64,000 nt of DNA, taken from assembly GCA_903813345.2 (NCBI GenBank), contig CAIIXF020000007.1:33820538-33884537 (forward strand). Reading direction: 5' to 3'. The stretch comes from Owenia fusiformis (taxonomy: Eukaryota > Annelida > Polychaeta > Sabellida > Oweniidae). Under the pieces are notes generated by a model. That model did no database searches. It was not told the origin of the DNA and saw only the letters and a list, made by a program, of their open reading frames with translations. Shown piece by piece: positions 1-11,900 of the stretch. A program made the position numbers and the translations under genes. Every line of letters begins with the position of its first letter. Position 1 is the first letter of the stretch.

Positions 1-212
1 GTATTTTACTTGAAGTCTCGACAAGTCTATTGCGACACTTGTGTTGAACTAATTGAACTTTGTCTTGATGAGTCTATTCGAACGCCCGAAAAGCTATACA
101 AATGAATACATATTCCGCCGTATGAGTCTATGACTCGTGGAATTCCTTTGGACAAAGTCCTGTACTGCCCCATTGATGTACGCAAGCCTTTGCTACTGTG
201 GTTACCATCTGT

Positions 213-357
213 AATGCCTGGGTCACATTTACCCCAATTCATCGGCCGGCGCCCGGCCGATTGAGTATCCTGTTTACAATTGTATTCAGTTTTGAACAGA
301 ACACTCAATCGGTCGAGCGCCAGCCGATGAATCGGAACAAATGCGACCAAGGCATAA
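213..357. mobile_element. Palindromic MITE, 'cggccgattgagt' family, copy 1
   Basis: The ends read tgcctgggtcacattt and aaatgcgaccaaggca, which are imperfect reverse complements. The inner arms carry cggccgattgagt and its complement around a short AT-rich loop. Flanking 'ta' could be a target duplication. Related copies occur at 721-839, 30,874-31,006, 39,371-39,440, 43,341-43,463 and 47,678-47,800. There is no coding capacity, so it is a non-autonomous DNA element. Confidence 0.75.
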
Positions 358-720
358 GCGCAGAGGGGATTAGTAAGTACACACTACATTATAATAAAGG
401 ACCGAGAGCGATGTTCAGGGCTAACATAGAATAAACAAAGTGCATTGCATCATTGCATGGCTACAGTGTTTTATATGTCTGCTTGTATTTAAAGTCATTT
501 CACTGCCATAGCATAGCAAAACATTCTTTACAATTAATATCGTTAAAAAAGATTGGAAATTTAAACACAACCTTCATAAATTTATTGTTTTGCATTCATC
601 ATGCTTTCCCTATAAAGGTGACTAGTTATTAAAGCCTTTGAAAATTGTGCAAATTGTCTGTTATAGAATAGCAATAGTGTGTTCTGATTGGCCAGAAAGT
701 AATTGAATGCATACGTTCAC

Positions 721-839
721 ATGTCTTGGTCACATTTGCTACGATTTTTAATACGGCGCCCGGCAGATTGAGTATTTTGTTCAAAATTGAATACAAATTT
801 GCACAAAACACTCAATCTGGGCAAATGTGACCCAGGCAT
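721..839. mobile_element. Palindromic MITE, 'cggccgattgagt' family, copy 2
   Basis: Same family as the copy at 213-357. It starts at tcttggtcacatttgct and ends at gcaaatgtgacccaggca, with agattgagtattttgttc and its complement inside. It is more decayed than copy 1. Confidence 0.7.
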
Positions 840-1750
840 TAGTTCTGTGCGAATGTCTGATACGTTATTTATTGTAATACGTATATTTTAGCTTCGTATA
901 CTATGTTCTGATTGGTCAGAGAATGACAATGTACTTCTAGCTATGCGGGAATATTTGATAACTAAAGCAATGAAGATGTTAGAGTACAGGGTAAAACATA
1001 ATAAGGCTGCGTTTTTGAATGCCCGCGGCGCAAGTCGGTTGCATAATACTTAATAAGTTTTCTCCCTAGTATCACGAAAAACAATAAGCCCAGCGGGGCA
1101 AATTACATGATGACACGTTTCCAATAAAAATAGCCCATCCAAGCGCACATACACTCACATATTTCTTTTGAAAGACATCGTGATATATTGCAATGAAACT
1201 TATGTGATGCACGAGCGAGTAGCCAACGCGATCGACACACGCGGTTAGCCGAAGTTTTACACAGCATAATTAGCGGTGTACGTGAGCTTGGATGAGCTGT
1301 TTTTGTTGTTAACGAGCGTGAGCATTTGCACTGCAGGAGCTTATTGTTTTAATTCGTGATACAAAGGGGGAAACTTGGGCAAAAACGCAGCCTGGATGAA
1401 GCAAAGGTATCCAACACCCGATTTTCCATGATATGGACTTAATACTTTAGTCTATGAAAAGAATAAAAAAGCGCTACAAAATCAATGTACTATGTGCTTT
1501 CAAACCTTCTTCACTTTTTTTGTGAACTGATTTATCTCGTGGAACAACCTGCGCTTTTCGCCCTATAATAAATAGGTTTAAATGATTAAATAATTACATT
1601 TCGGTCCCGCCTATATACAGCTAATAAGGCAAAATACAACAAAGGCTACAAATATTCTTCTAAAAATAAATAAAGACAACAAAGGCTTACGGATTACTTT
1701 ACCTGTGTTTATGGTTTGGTCATGTTACAATTATGAATGATTGCTTACCT
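840..1750. other. No gene seen
   Basis: AT-rich sequence with stops in all frames. It was searched on the minus strand for the missing M2-M3 and S2 exons of the glutamate receptor, and none was recognised. Confidence 0.6.
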
Positions 1751-2612
1751 ATAGTAGAGCAAACTAGGGTGATATAAACGACCTTCTCTGCACTAAGCTT
1801 CCAATTACACTGTTGGAAAGCTGAAAGGGTCAGCTTTAAGAATCTGACTTTCAGTCGAATTTTTAGTGAATGCTAAATAAGTTATTAATCCTTTCACCCC
1901 CAATGGGTCATTTATTAATTTTATCAAAATCAATTTCAAAATGACAAAAAACATGACCAGAATGGATTATTTTTAAGTTTACAATAACCAGTTCAATGTC
2001 AAATTATACTTTGGAGAATATTTAAGAGTTTCAAACCAGCTGGCTGAAATGGGGGTCATTAAGTGCAGTAACCCCATTATGCTACAAAATGCGTCAGAAG
2101 TTTTGTTTTCGGTAGAAATTAGATTTGATAATTGAAAATAGTGTGTACATTTGGGTATTTAGGAATGTAATATACAAATTACTAATTTTCTCCTGAGAAT
2201 ATCAAGATTGCAGCAAGTGTGTATTGACTTAACATGAGAATATGATGAAAACAAGAAAGTTGGCATTGTTTTCAACTATATTTTGGGTGGAAACTTCAAT
2301 AAGAAAATGTTAACATAACCACGGAGTTTAAATATCATGATTATATACATGTACTATTATGCTGCTTAGACCACAAACTTTGTTGTTGTGACCATTTAGA
2401 TTAATTAAATATAAAAACCGATTGTCAAAATTTGTTTGATTGAAAAAGCATGATCGATTTCTTAATTTACCCATTGGTGGTGAAAAGGTTAATTCAAATG
2501 AAGGTTAGATTCTTAAAGCTGACACTCTCTGCTTTCCAACGGTATATTGGAACCTTAGTGCAGAAGATGTAATTTAAAAATCACAGAGGAGCACACTTAT
2601 AGGCTTTATTTT
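1751..2612. mobile_element. Long palindromic repeat, 'ctctgcactaag' family, copy 1
   Basis: The left arm begins near tagtagagcaaactagggtg and continues through ctctgcactaagcttccaat. The right arm near 2,520-2,612 carries the complement (attggaaccttagtgcagaa). A second copy in the opposite orientation lies at 6,448-7,356 in intron 3 of the receptor gene. No transposase was recognised. Confidence 0.7.
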
Positions 2613-2691
2613 GCTCAAGTACAAGAATGTTGTCAATCGTATATTGAGAATGAAGATGACGATGATGTAAATGGATTATTACATTATTTAC

Positions 2692-2954
2692 CCACATCTG
2701 AACCTACCATGATGCCCATAAGGACTGAGCTTATCAATACAGCTAAGAGTTAGGGCCACGGCCACCGTAGTACCGAGAATCAAACCCCACAACTCGTATG
2801 TGAATGGGATTAGGAACGACCACGGGCTGTAGGTAGGATCAGCCAGGGAGCCCATAAGAATGCCCATTTGGAAGTCCAGGAATGGTTTACTAAATGCAAT
2901 CACTTGCTGACGTTCGTATGTGATTGTGAATGCACCAACGGCTAGGTCAGATTT
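2692..2954 (-). CDS. iGluR exon 11 (end of S1, M1)
   Basis: 263 nt, entering in phase 0 after ttctag and leaving in phase 2 at gtaaat. It encodes KSDLAVGAFTITYERQQ, FSKPF and the first membrane helix (LWGLILGTTVAVALTL), then LSPYGHHGR. The last motif sits where SPYEW lies in vertebrate kainate and AMPA subunits. It is the last exon visible, and the transcript must continue beyond the left edge. Confidence 0.92.
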
Positions 2955-5900
2955 CTAGAATAAAATAAAACAACAAAATACAGACCGACTTTGTCCATGA
3001 AACCTTACCCGTTCTCTTCGAAAGCACGTGCATACTGTCTTTGTGAATCACAGTCGAGAATGAGCTTCATTCGTTCAGGTTACATATTTACCAGAATTCA
3101 TTGTAATGGTATCGTTTTAATGACCTTTTACCATACACATACCGTGTCACCATTATTATCTGCTATAAGCTCTGACACCATCCCTGTCCACTTTCCCGTT
3201 GACTCATTCCTCGAGCCATATGTGCTGGCCTCGTGTATGACGTAGTTAAACTGGAGCTCCTCCGCGATCTGCTTGAGGATATCAATAGCAAGTCCAGTGA
3301 AACAACTGTTGCCCTCACATGCCACACTGTCTGTGTAGGATATATTCGTGGAAGGCTCTTCTTTGAAAACGAATGGTGGATCCTAGAAAGATAGAGTCAA
3401 CATCACTACTAGGGATACATCAATATTCTACTTGTTGAAACCCAATTACTTTGATATTTTTTGGGAAATGAGGATTTCAGCAAGGGTGTATTGACTTAAC
3501 ATGGGGATATCTCATCATATCATCATGAGGATAGATACAAAATCCTCAGAAGAGATGCATATTATTAGAATTTCATTTTTTGGCTAAACAATCAGTTTAT
3601 AGTTAGTTATAATAAGATGTTTTAATAAGCTGTTTTATGCTTTATGGGATATCCTCATTCTCTATAAGTAAAAGTGACACTAGCTCTGAGACAAGTTAGG
3701 GATGTATGGTAAAATAGATTGATGACACCACGTTCTGGTAAATAAAAAGGTCAATATATTCTAGAGCTAGATGCCATGGGACCACAAATGAAAATTCAGT
3801 AAAATGGCCCAAACTGACAATCATAACAATTTCCATAAGCTTTACAGTTACACTGATTAATTAAACACAGAAGAAAATTCTGTGCGAAGGGCTAATGTAA
3901 AAATGTCAGTCTGTCCAAGTTGGGATCGAACCCACGATGATGTATTCAGGAGAACAGAGACTTACCACCACAACTGCCACTTTAAGTGTTTTGTTGTTGA
4001 GGTCACCTCTATAGTCCATTATATCCAGTAAAGGTTTACCTCCCAATGTGGTGATGTCAGTGATATTTGGAGTCAGTTTAAGTCTGTTCTCCTCATCCCA
4101 AGAACCAAACTGAAACGACACAAGTAGCCAATAAACAACCACCGAACACAGGAGGCCAGAATCCAGGTTAGGTCCTGTTAAAAAGGATCCATTCTGGTTG
4201 CTGCAGCTCTGCATTTGGAGGATGTCGATGCAATCAAATGATTGATTATGATATTAGATCATGATATTAGTACATCAGTATAGGTGGCGCTGGTGATTGC
4301 TATAATGATATTTACCTTTTCCCATCCTTGATTTGTAAAGCGCACAATTTCATACTTTGAGTGTAGAGGGGACCCATAACCGTTGAATCGCAACCGCATC
4401 CGTACACCGTCCGTATCCACCTTCAAAATAAAAAAGAACATTGAACGAACAGGTCTGGGAAAGATATGATTATTCCACAGCCATGTCGTGCACAGGAATC
4501 CTCATTGACCGTGTTTATAATGATCACCACGTTTGAAACCATTCGAATTTTATAAAGTTTTAGCTAATTGGACATTGTAAATATTGAGCTTTGGTATAAT
4601 TAATCAAAGGAACCAATCAAATTATTTCACCGTTTCGCCGGTGGAATTTATTACAGAGTAATGGTTGTGATAAGTGTGTAGTAAATGTTACTTGTTTAAG
4701 ATATTTGAGTAAGTCTTTCCCTTGATCCCAGGGCACAGCCGGAATCTGCTTGCAGTCAGAAACTTTGGTGGATAATCGGATGCCGTCCTCCTCCAGCATT
4801 GTGTGCATTGCACTGGCATAAACGAGCACAGCATCGTAGAAACTGAGCATACTACCCTGAAAAAAGAAATAGTCATTGAACAGTATTGCCCCTCGTTGGT
4901 AAGCATATGGAAGCCCAAAGTAAATGGGGCAAAACATAACCATTCTCTTTTGAGTCAGGTAGAGTGGCGCTTTTATTGCAAATACCAGGAACTATACGCA
5001 AATGTTAAATAAACTTTTAAAAATAAGGGTCTATCGATATATTTGGTCGCTACTTACAGTAAAACTAGTATTGTTGCCTGCCCCGTGGTACATTGTTCCG
5101 TTTGCTGCCTGCCAACGCTTCTTGAAGTCGTCATAAAGTGCGCCATCGAAGCTTGTGGGACGGATTCCTACAAACCCTTCCAAGAAGTCGTTTGATTCAA
5201 AATTATTTTCAAATGTGTCGCCCTGTAAAACGCATAACGCTTATTATATAAATTTCCGTCTCTAGGACGTGTTACAGACAATGGTCCACCACGTTGGAGC
5301 AGTGGCGGCAGAAAATGCAAAAGAAATCAGCGGCTTCTAGGCCTATTCGTTTTGTTAATTCGATAATTTAGGCATTCAATGGGCATTCGTTTGCTACCAT
5401 TGATACGTACTATTTTGCTTACATAAGTTGTGATGCCATCGGTTCCGATCCAGAGCCAACCTCTGCCCATCATCCCCATGTTGTGCGCTTGTTTCAGTAC
5501 AGAGAGCGCCATAGGGGTATATGTGTTCAACAATATCACACGGCAACCTAAGAATTAACAGTAGGCTAAATATTGCAAAGGGTCGCTTCTCACAGATGGG
5601 GACCCAAACGACGCTAAAAAGAGGGACTCTATAAATAATAATGCACCAAAAGAAAGGCATTTTTGTTTTGCTTTTAATGGAACAAGTTTGAAGAAAAACG
5701 GTGCAGTATGAGATACAATCCTTGATTTTTTTTAATGATCTGCAGTTTTGTATATGTATGACTTCCTGGGTGAGCAATCGTAGATTCAGATTCACTGGGT
5801 AAGGCAATGTATAGCAAACCATTGTGAGAACTATGGGCGATTTCCTGATGTTTAAAGAAGCACATATATGACATGTCTGTTCATGAATCACTAAAATAGG

Positions 5901-8900
5901 TATTAAAGTGGAAGAGGCCTAGGTAACTGTGTGTAATCATTGATTGTGTTTACCCGTCTCCTTGATGTGCCTCAGTTGATCAGTGGCGTCTACGTTTGAT
6001 GCGTTATCTTGAGCTTCGAACTGTTGGACGCTGACCACTCTCCATTTATTTGAAGAGGCCAACGTCTGGAACTGCACAAGCCCATTGATACCTGGGTAAT
6101 ACAGTAAAACTAGTACACGTTCTAGGGAACTTGCATGTGAAAATGTAATAATTCTCCCCTTTATAGTATTCACTTGACTGAGTATCAAGTACATGTTCTC
6201 TTAATAGAATGTAAGAAGCTTTTTATCGATTTCATTTAATCGTGCGGAACCATATTACTTGAGCATGATAGAGACTCTAAGTCAGGCGTGAAAGAAATTA
6301 TGGTCCCCGGGGATTATGGTCCCCCTTCTTAACGGCCCTTACTGGCCCTGATTGTGTATAAAATAATAAGGGAAAAAGGTCACCGTATAAATCAATGGAG
6401 AGTGGGACCATAAATTGATAGGACCTCTTACCCTTTTACACCTGCTCTAAGTGCGCTCCTTCGTGGTTTTAAAATTACCTCTTCTGCACTAAGGTTCCAA
6501 TACACCATTGGAAAGCTGAAATGGTCAACTTTAAGAATCTAGCCTCCATTTGAAATTTCACTAAATGAAAAATTAGATATTAACCCTTTCATCACCAAGG
6601 GGAAAAAACACTTTCTCTTTGAAATTACCAAACAAATATCCATGAAAACAATACCAAGTTTCTTTTTTTACATCATAATTCTTCATATAAAACAGGAGAA
6701 TGTACTTTATACTGGTACTGTATGAGTAAATAGGTGTGGCAATAAATGTCAAAGGTCAAATATTTGGCTTGATAGATTCCACTTAACCTTGAATAGTGTA
6801 GTGAGTCACCCATACTACTTGTTTAGATTGCGTGTGGTGCTCCTTTGGAATTAATTATAGCATTGATAAGTATATGGCATATTTAAAAAAGATAATAAAG
6901 TCAAAAGTGATATGATGGTACCCAATGTCAAATACAAAAAAGTCAAAGGTTGCTGAAATCTTAATATTTTCGGGAGAAAACAAAAATGCTGACGCATTTC
7001 GTAGCATAATGGGGTCACTGTACTCAATGACCCCTATTTTAGCCTCTATGGGTTCAAACTCTTAAATATTCTCAACTGCCAAAGTATAATTTGACACTGA
7101 ATTAGTTATTGTAAACCTTGAAGTAATCCATTCTGGCCATAGGGGTATTTGTCATTTTGAAATTGATTTTCGTAAAATTAATAAATGAATTAATAAATGA
7201 CACCTTGGAGATGAAAGAGTTATTTTCTATAGTATTCACTAAAAATCCGAATGGTGGTCCGATTCCTAAAGCTGGCCCTTTCAACTTTCCAACGGTGTAT
7301 TGGAATCTTAGTGCAGAGGTGGTGATTTATACCACACTACTTTGCTCTACTATAAAGTCTATTCGTTCACAATAGATCTTATATCTTTTCTATTTCTGTG
7401 TTTATGCTAATTTTTACAGAGAATCATGCATCGCATACCGTAATCTGAATTGTCACTCAGTATTGCCACCGTGTCCCATCTGAACCACTTGACCAAGTCC
7501 ACAAGGGCCTGGCTCTGCAATGAGTCCGGTGCAGATAGCCTCACAAGGTACTCGTACTCCATAACGTTCACCAGCGTGGGATCAGTAGCAGATGGGGCGA
7601 TCATTGGCGTCTGGAAGCCTCCGCACATAGGATGGGATGCCTTCACTGATGTTGATGATAATGGCCCTATTATCGCAGTGATTCCCTGCTTTAGTTGGTC
7701 ACACACTATAAACGTGAATTTGAATGAATGTATTGATTCAGTTTGTGACTGAATTAAGCACTGGAAATTACAAAAGTTATTTATACCTTCAATATGTAGC
7801 GTACGCTGCTTTGAAACTGGAGATAGCTCCATCAAATGTTTCAAGGCCACACATTTCCGCAACAATTTTTAAGTGAAGTTGGGACCCAAGAAATCAGGAT
7901 CAAAATAATCCAAATGCCCCTTGCAATTACCTGCCATAATCGTATTGAACTTTCCCAACAGATTTGTAAAATTTGCTACATATTCAATGTTGTAGTTTGG
8001 TAAAAGATTGGGATCAGCGTTCACCGTGTCAATGGCGAATTTCATAGTTCCTTCCAGTTGATCCTCTTCCTCTGGAAAGATCCCACCTGCAGATAAATCA
8101 GAAATATTACTCATTCGGAGAGATTTTGCAACTCATTTATAACATATTTGTTTTTCATTGTCGTATAATGTTTTGCATGTAAGAAAGCAAATAGTTGGAA
8201 ATATGTTGAGCACATCATGACCTAAAGGCATTGACAATAACTTAGATACTTTGATTGAACATTATGAATCATCTATTCAGAAGACCTGCGACCTGTTGAT
8301 TGCAACAGGGGCTTTTGCCTTTAAAACGGGGTTAGATAAGGTACCCTTCTATACGCTATTTTTATATCCATTATTTTGCATGTTTGATAAAAGTAAAATA
8401 AGAGAATATGGAATTTGGAAAATATTGTCTCCTGACAGGCTGCAAACATCTGCAATAGTGAAAACTGAATTGGGCAATGTTTTGGTGAAACTACATTTTC
8501 AAGCTAATGCTTGAAAAAAGGTAATGCAAGGTGACATGTATAAAAGGTACATGGTGACAAAAACTTTATCCAAACTAATATCTATGATGGTTTATTAGGA
8601 ATATGATGATAAACCAACACATGGACAACCAACTCCTTATATAGAGCTCTTAGAAAAATCAGCTCATTGACTCATAAAAATCTACAGCATTATCCAAAAA
8701 TGATTTCTATTTTGCAAGTGCACGAATTCTTTCTCGGACTGGGAAACTAGGTCTTAAAGGTGAACCATATAAATGGGCAAATGTACAACTAAATAGCCCA
8801 TTCTGTGATTCATGCTTTGATAGAGAATAGAGATTCACATATAGCTAGGCAAGGTGTGTCTGATTCCAGCCAATACAAACACAGTATTTCACATATAGAA

Positions 8901-11900
8901 CAGTGTGTGAAATAATCAATAACACACTCAAGGTCACTAGTTAAACAGTTGTCATTTTCATTTTAATTACATATCTTACACAGACACCATAGGGCATATA
9001 CGTGTGGTAGGATAATGTTACTTGATCTCTAAGGTAGAAACAGCTCCCCGTATTAACCTGACAGAAACTGGTATCTTTCTTCTGGCTAGAACCACAGACA
9101 GTTCAAGCCAGGACAGTTCAAGCCAGCACAGGCCTTTTATCGAGTTAGTATTACTCTAGTAATCAACTTCTCTGGTGTACTAGTTAGCATAAGCTGGCTC
9201 CTGTCGCCGCAAGCTGGGATTGAACCCAGGATCTTGGCATCAGGAGTCCAGAGTGATAACCTTTACACCACAGAACCGAAGACACAATTTCACAAATGGA
9301 TTTGATGACTTGACCCTTGCAAAAAAGTCCATTGAAAATATGTTCTTTTAGTGATTTCGTTGAAAATATTTTGCAATGTGTGAAAATAATTTAAGCCCAA
9401 GACTCAATGCATTGTGGCTGCTTCATTCCACTCAGATGTTGTTTGCGGTCATGCAAAGATTTGGAAACAACAACTTCATGGAATGGTTCAGCACACAATG
9501 CACTGAGACCAAGGCTTATATCCTTAAACATCGGTTACTATTTTGTTATAACTTTGCAGGAGAAAGATCCAAAGGATTTGTATCGATATGGCGAACTGAA
9601 TTCAACATTGTTTTTCTCTTAAACCAATTATTGAAAATATTCAGTAAAAAACACGTCCTTTATGTAATGGTCACTGATTGACAAAAATTTAATGCGAAAA
9701 TAACTGTCTTTGTTAATATTTTTTGATTTTTAGTGCAATTGTTTTTTGTTCCTTTTGACTTGAGAATGAAATAAAATATCTTTCCGAACCTTGTTGGAAC
9801 AAAATAGCATATACCATTTTCTTAGACCTCTCAATATTATAGTCACATAAAGGAATATTTGGTTGATCTAACAAATTTATTCAAATTATTTAAACAAAAA
9901 AAACAAAATAGGTAAAAATTAAAGTAAACTTTTTGTTTCATCAACAAGATACTTTTTTTAAATCAACCAAATTTTCCTTTGTGCAATTACAATATTGAGA
10001 AGCCTAAACACGCTGTGTCGTATATGTCGTTTTGTTCCAATGAGGTTCGGAAAGATGTTGTTTCGTTTTATTCTGAACATATAATGCTTAATATAGGCTT
10101 AATGCAGGTGTCGATATCGCAGGAGACAATGTAAGCATATTACTGTATGCTGATGATGTTGCATTGATCGCACCAACTGAATTAAAGCTGCAACAAATGC
10201 TGAACTGTCTTCATGATTGGATATATAAGTGGCGACTGACTGTAAATGTTGAAAAAACGAAAGTAGTGCACTTTAGGAGAGCGTCGACAATGTTAACAGA
10301 AACAATATTTGTGCTAGAGGATGCAAAAATAGGAAAAATAAACTCTTATCGCTATCTTGGAGTTGTTATGAATGAGACTCTCGACTACACTGAAATGGTT
10401 TCCACTCTAGCTGATGCAAGTTCTCGATCCCTTGGCGCTCTTATTGGAAAATATTATTCGATTAATGGACTTCATTATTCGACATTCACAAAGATGTATA
10501 ATGCAACCGTTATCCCCATCATGGATTACGGGGCTGGAGTTTGGGGCTATAAAGACTACGACAAACCAAATACTGTCCAAAACCGTGCCATGAGAACATT
10601 TATGGGCTTAGGGAAATATGCTCCCATTCCAGCTATGTATGGAGATATAGGCTGGATACCACCATGTGTTAGGCACCATGTTGAAATGGTTCGTTTATTC
10701 ATCCGACTTAGTAGAATGCCAAGAACAAGGATTACTCGAAGAATATTTGACTTTGACTATGCCAATGCTGAAAAAGGCCATAGAGGATGGTGTAAAGAGG
10801 TCAAAGATATATTTAAAAATTCTAACCTGTTAGACCTCTATAATGAACGTTTCTTTAATAATTCAAGTGCAAGGTCAACATTAAAAACTGTAAAAGATTC
10901 TGAAATGAATCGCTTTATACATAAATGGACAGCTCAAATAACTACAATGCCAAAGTTACGTACATATAAGTTAATTAAAGACAATTTTGGTACAGAGGAT
11001 TATATAAAATTATTTTTATCAAGGAATCAAAGATCTGTTATTGCTAGAACTCGGTCAGGTACTCTTCACCTGAACATAGAAACTGGTCGATATAAAGGCC
11101 TTGCTGTTGAACAAAGACTCTGTGAGGCATGTAAATGTGGACATATAGAAACTGAGAAACATTTTCTTCTAGAATGCTCTTGTTACAAAGATTTGAGAAA
11201 AACTATAATCAGACCCACTATGGTTCATGATAATCAAGATTTACTGAAACATCTTCTTTCAAATAAAAATTGTGTAAAACTTACAGCAAAATTTATAATG
11301 TCAGCACTTGAAAAACGACAAAAAATTGTATAAATAACACACTGTAATTACATGTATATGTATTTGTATAGTGCCTCATAAGCCTGATAAGGCTGGGTGC
11401 CGATTAAGGTGCGTGGCACTTAATAAATAAATAAATAAAAAATTATAAAAATAAATATAATACCAGGATCAAAAGAAGTGTCTGATGTGTTTTCTAAAAC
11501 AATATAGAGAAACACTGTGAGAAAGGTATATATTTTTTCAAATTCAAATGTTAACATTCAGAAGATGATCATTAGATTGACGGATGTGTAAAATTTTCAG
11601 AATTTTTTGATGACTGGTTTAAGAGAAACATGTGTTCAATTCAGTTCGCCCATCCTTTTATAGAATACTCGAGGATAAATTAAATAAATAAATATGAAGG
11701 GTTTGATTACGTCATCATTTATTGCGCAGCTCTATAAGTCCATAAGTGTGATATTCTTAAGTATTCTTACCCTGTGCGCAGAGTCACTAGTTAAAAACTA
11801 CCGAAGACGAAGCTCTCTTTTAAGAAGCGAAGTCGAACGAATGCAAAGGGTATACGTATAGTAGTAGTAATAGTATATGGTCATTATTTGGCCTTTTTTG

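Larger units (their letters stand above)
9540..11680. mobile_element. Long fold-back element, copy A, interrupted by a LINE
   Basis: The arms around a centre near 9,900 are complementary: ctttccgaaccttgttggaa at 9,780 against ttccaatgaggttcggaaag at 10,036. The right arm stops near 10,085 and resumes near 11,458 (ccaggatcaaaagaagtgtc). A second copy without the break, in opposite orientation, lies at 28,200-29,035. The LINE therefore inserted after the fold-back element. Confidence 0.75.

Noticed and set aside
1-2690. Missing pore and S2 exons of the glutamate receptor
   Set aside because: No minus-strand translation resembling the SYTANLAAFL region or the M4 segment was seen; the stretch is mostly repeats.
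5394-5891. 165-codon minus-strand open frame across iGluR exon 5
   Set aside because: It is out of frame with the receptor reading (frame +1 of exon 5) and covers intron sequence.
7780-7866. Minus-strand reading EMCGLETFDGAISSFKAAYAT just upstream of iGluR exon 3 looks like receptor sequence
   Set aside because: It ends in an in-frame stop after AYATY, has no AG acceptor before it, and exon 2 joins exon 3 in phase without it.
9208-9278. Functional tRNA-Gln gene
   Set aside because: The T arm pairs, but the acceptor stem does not close and the anticodon loop is disturbed; it continues into a ~200-nt SINE body.
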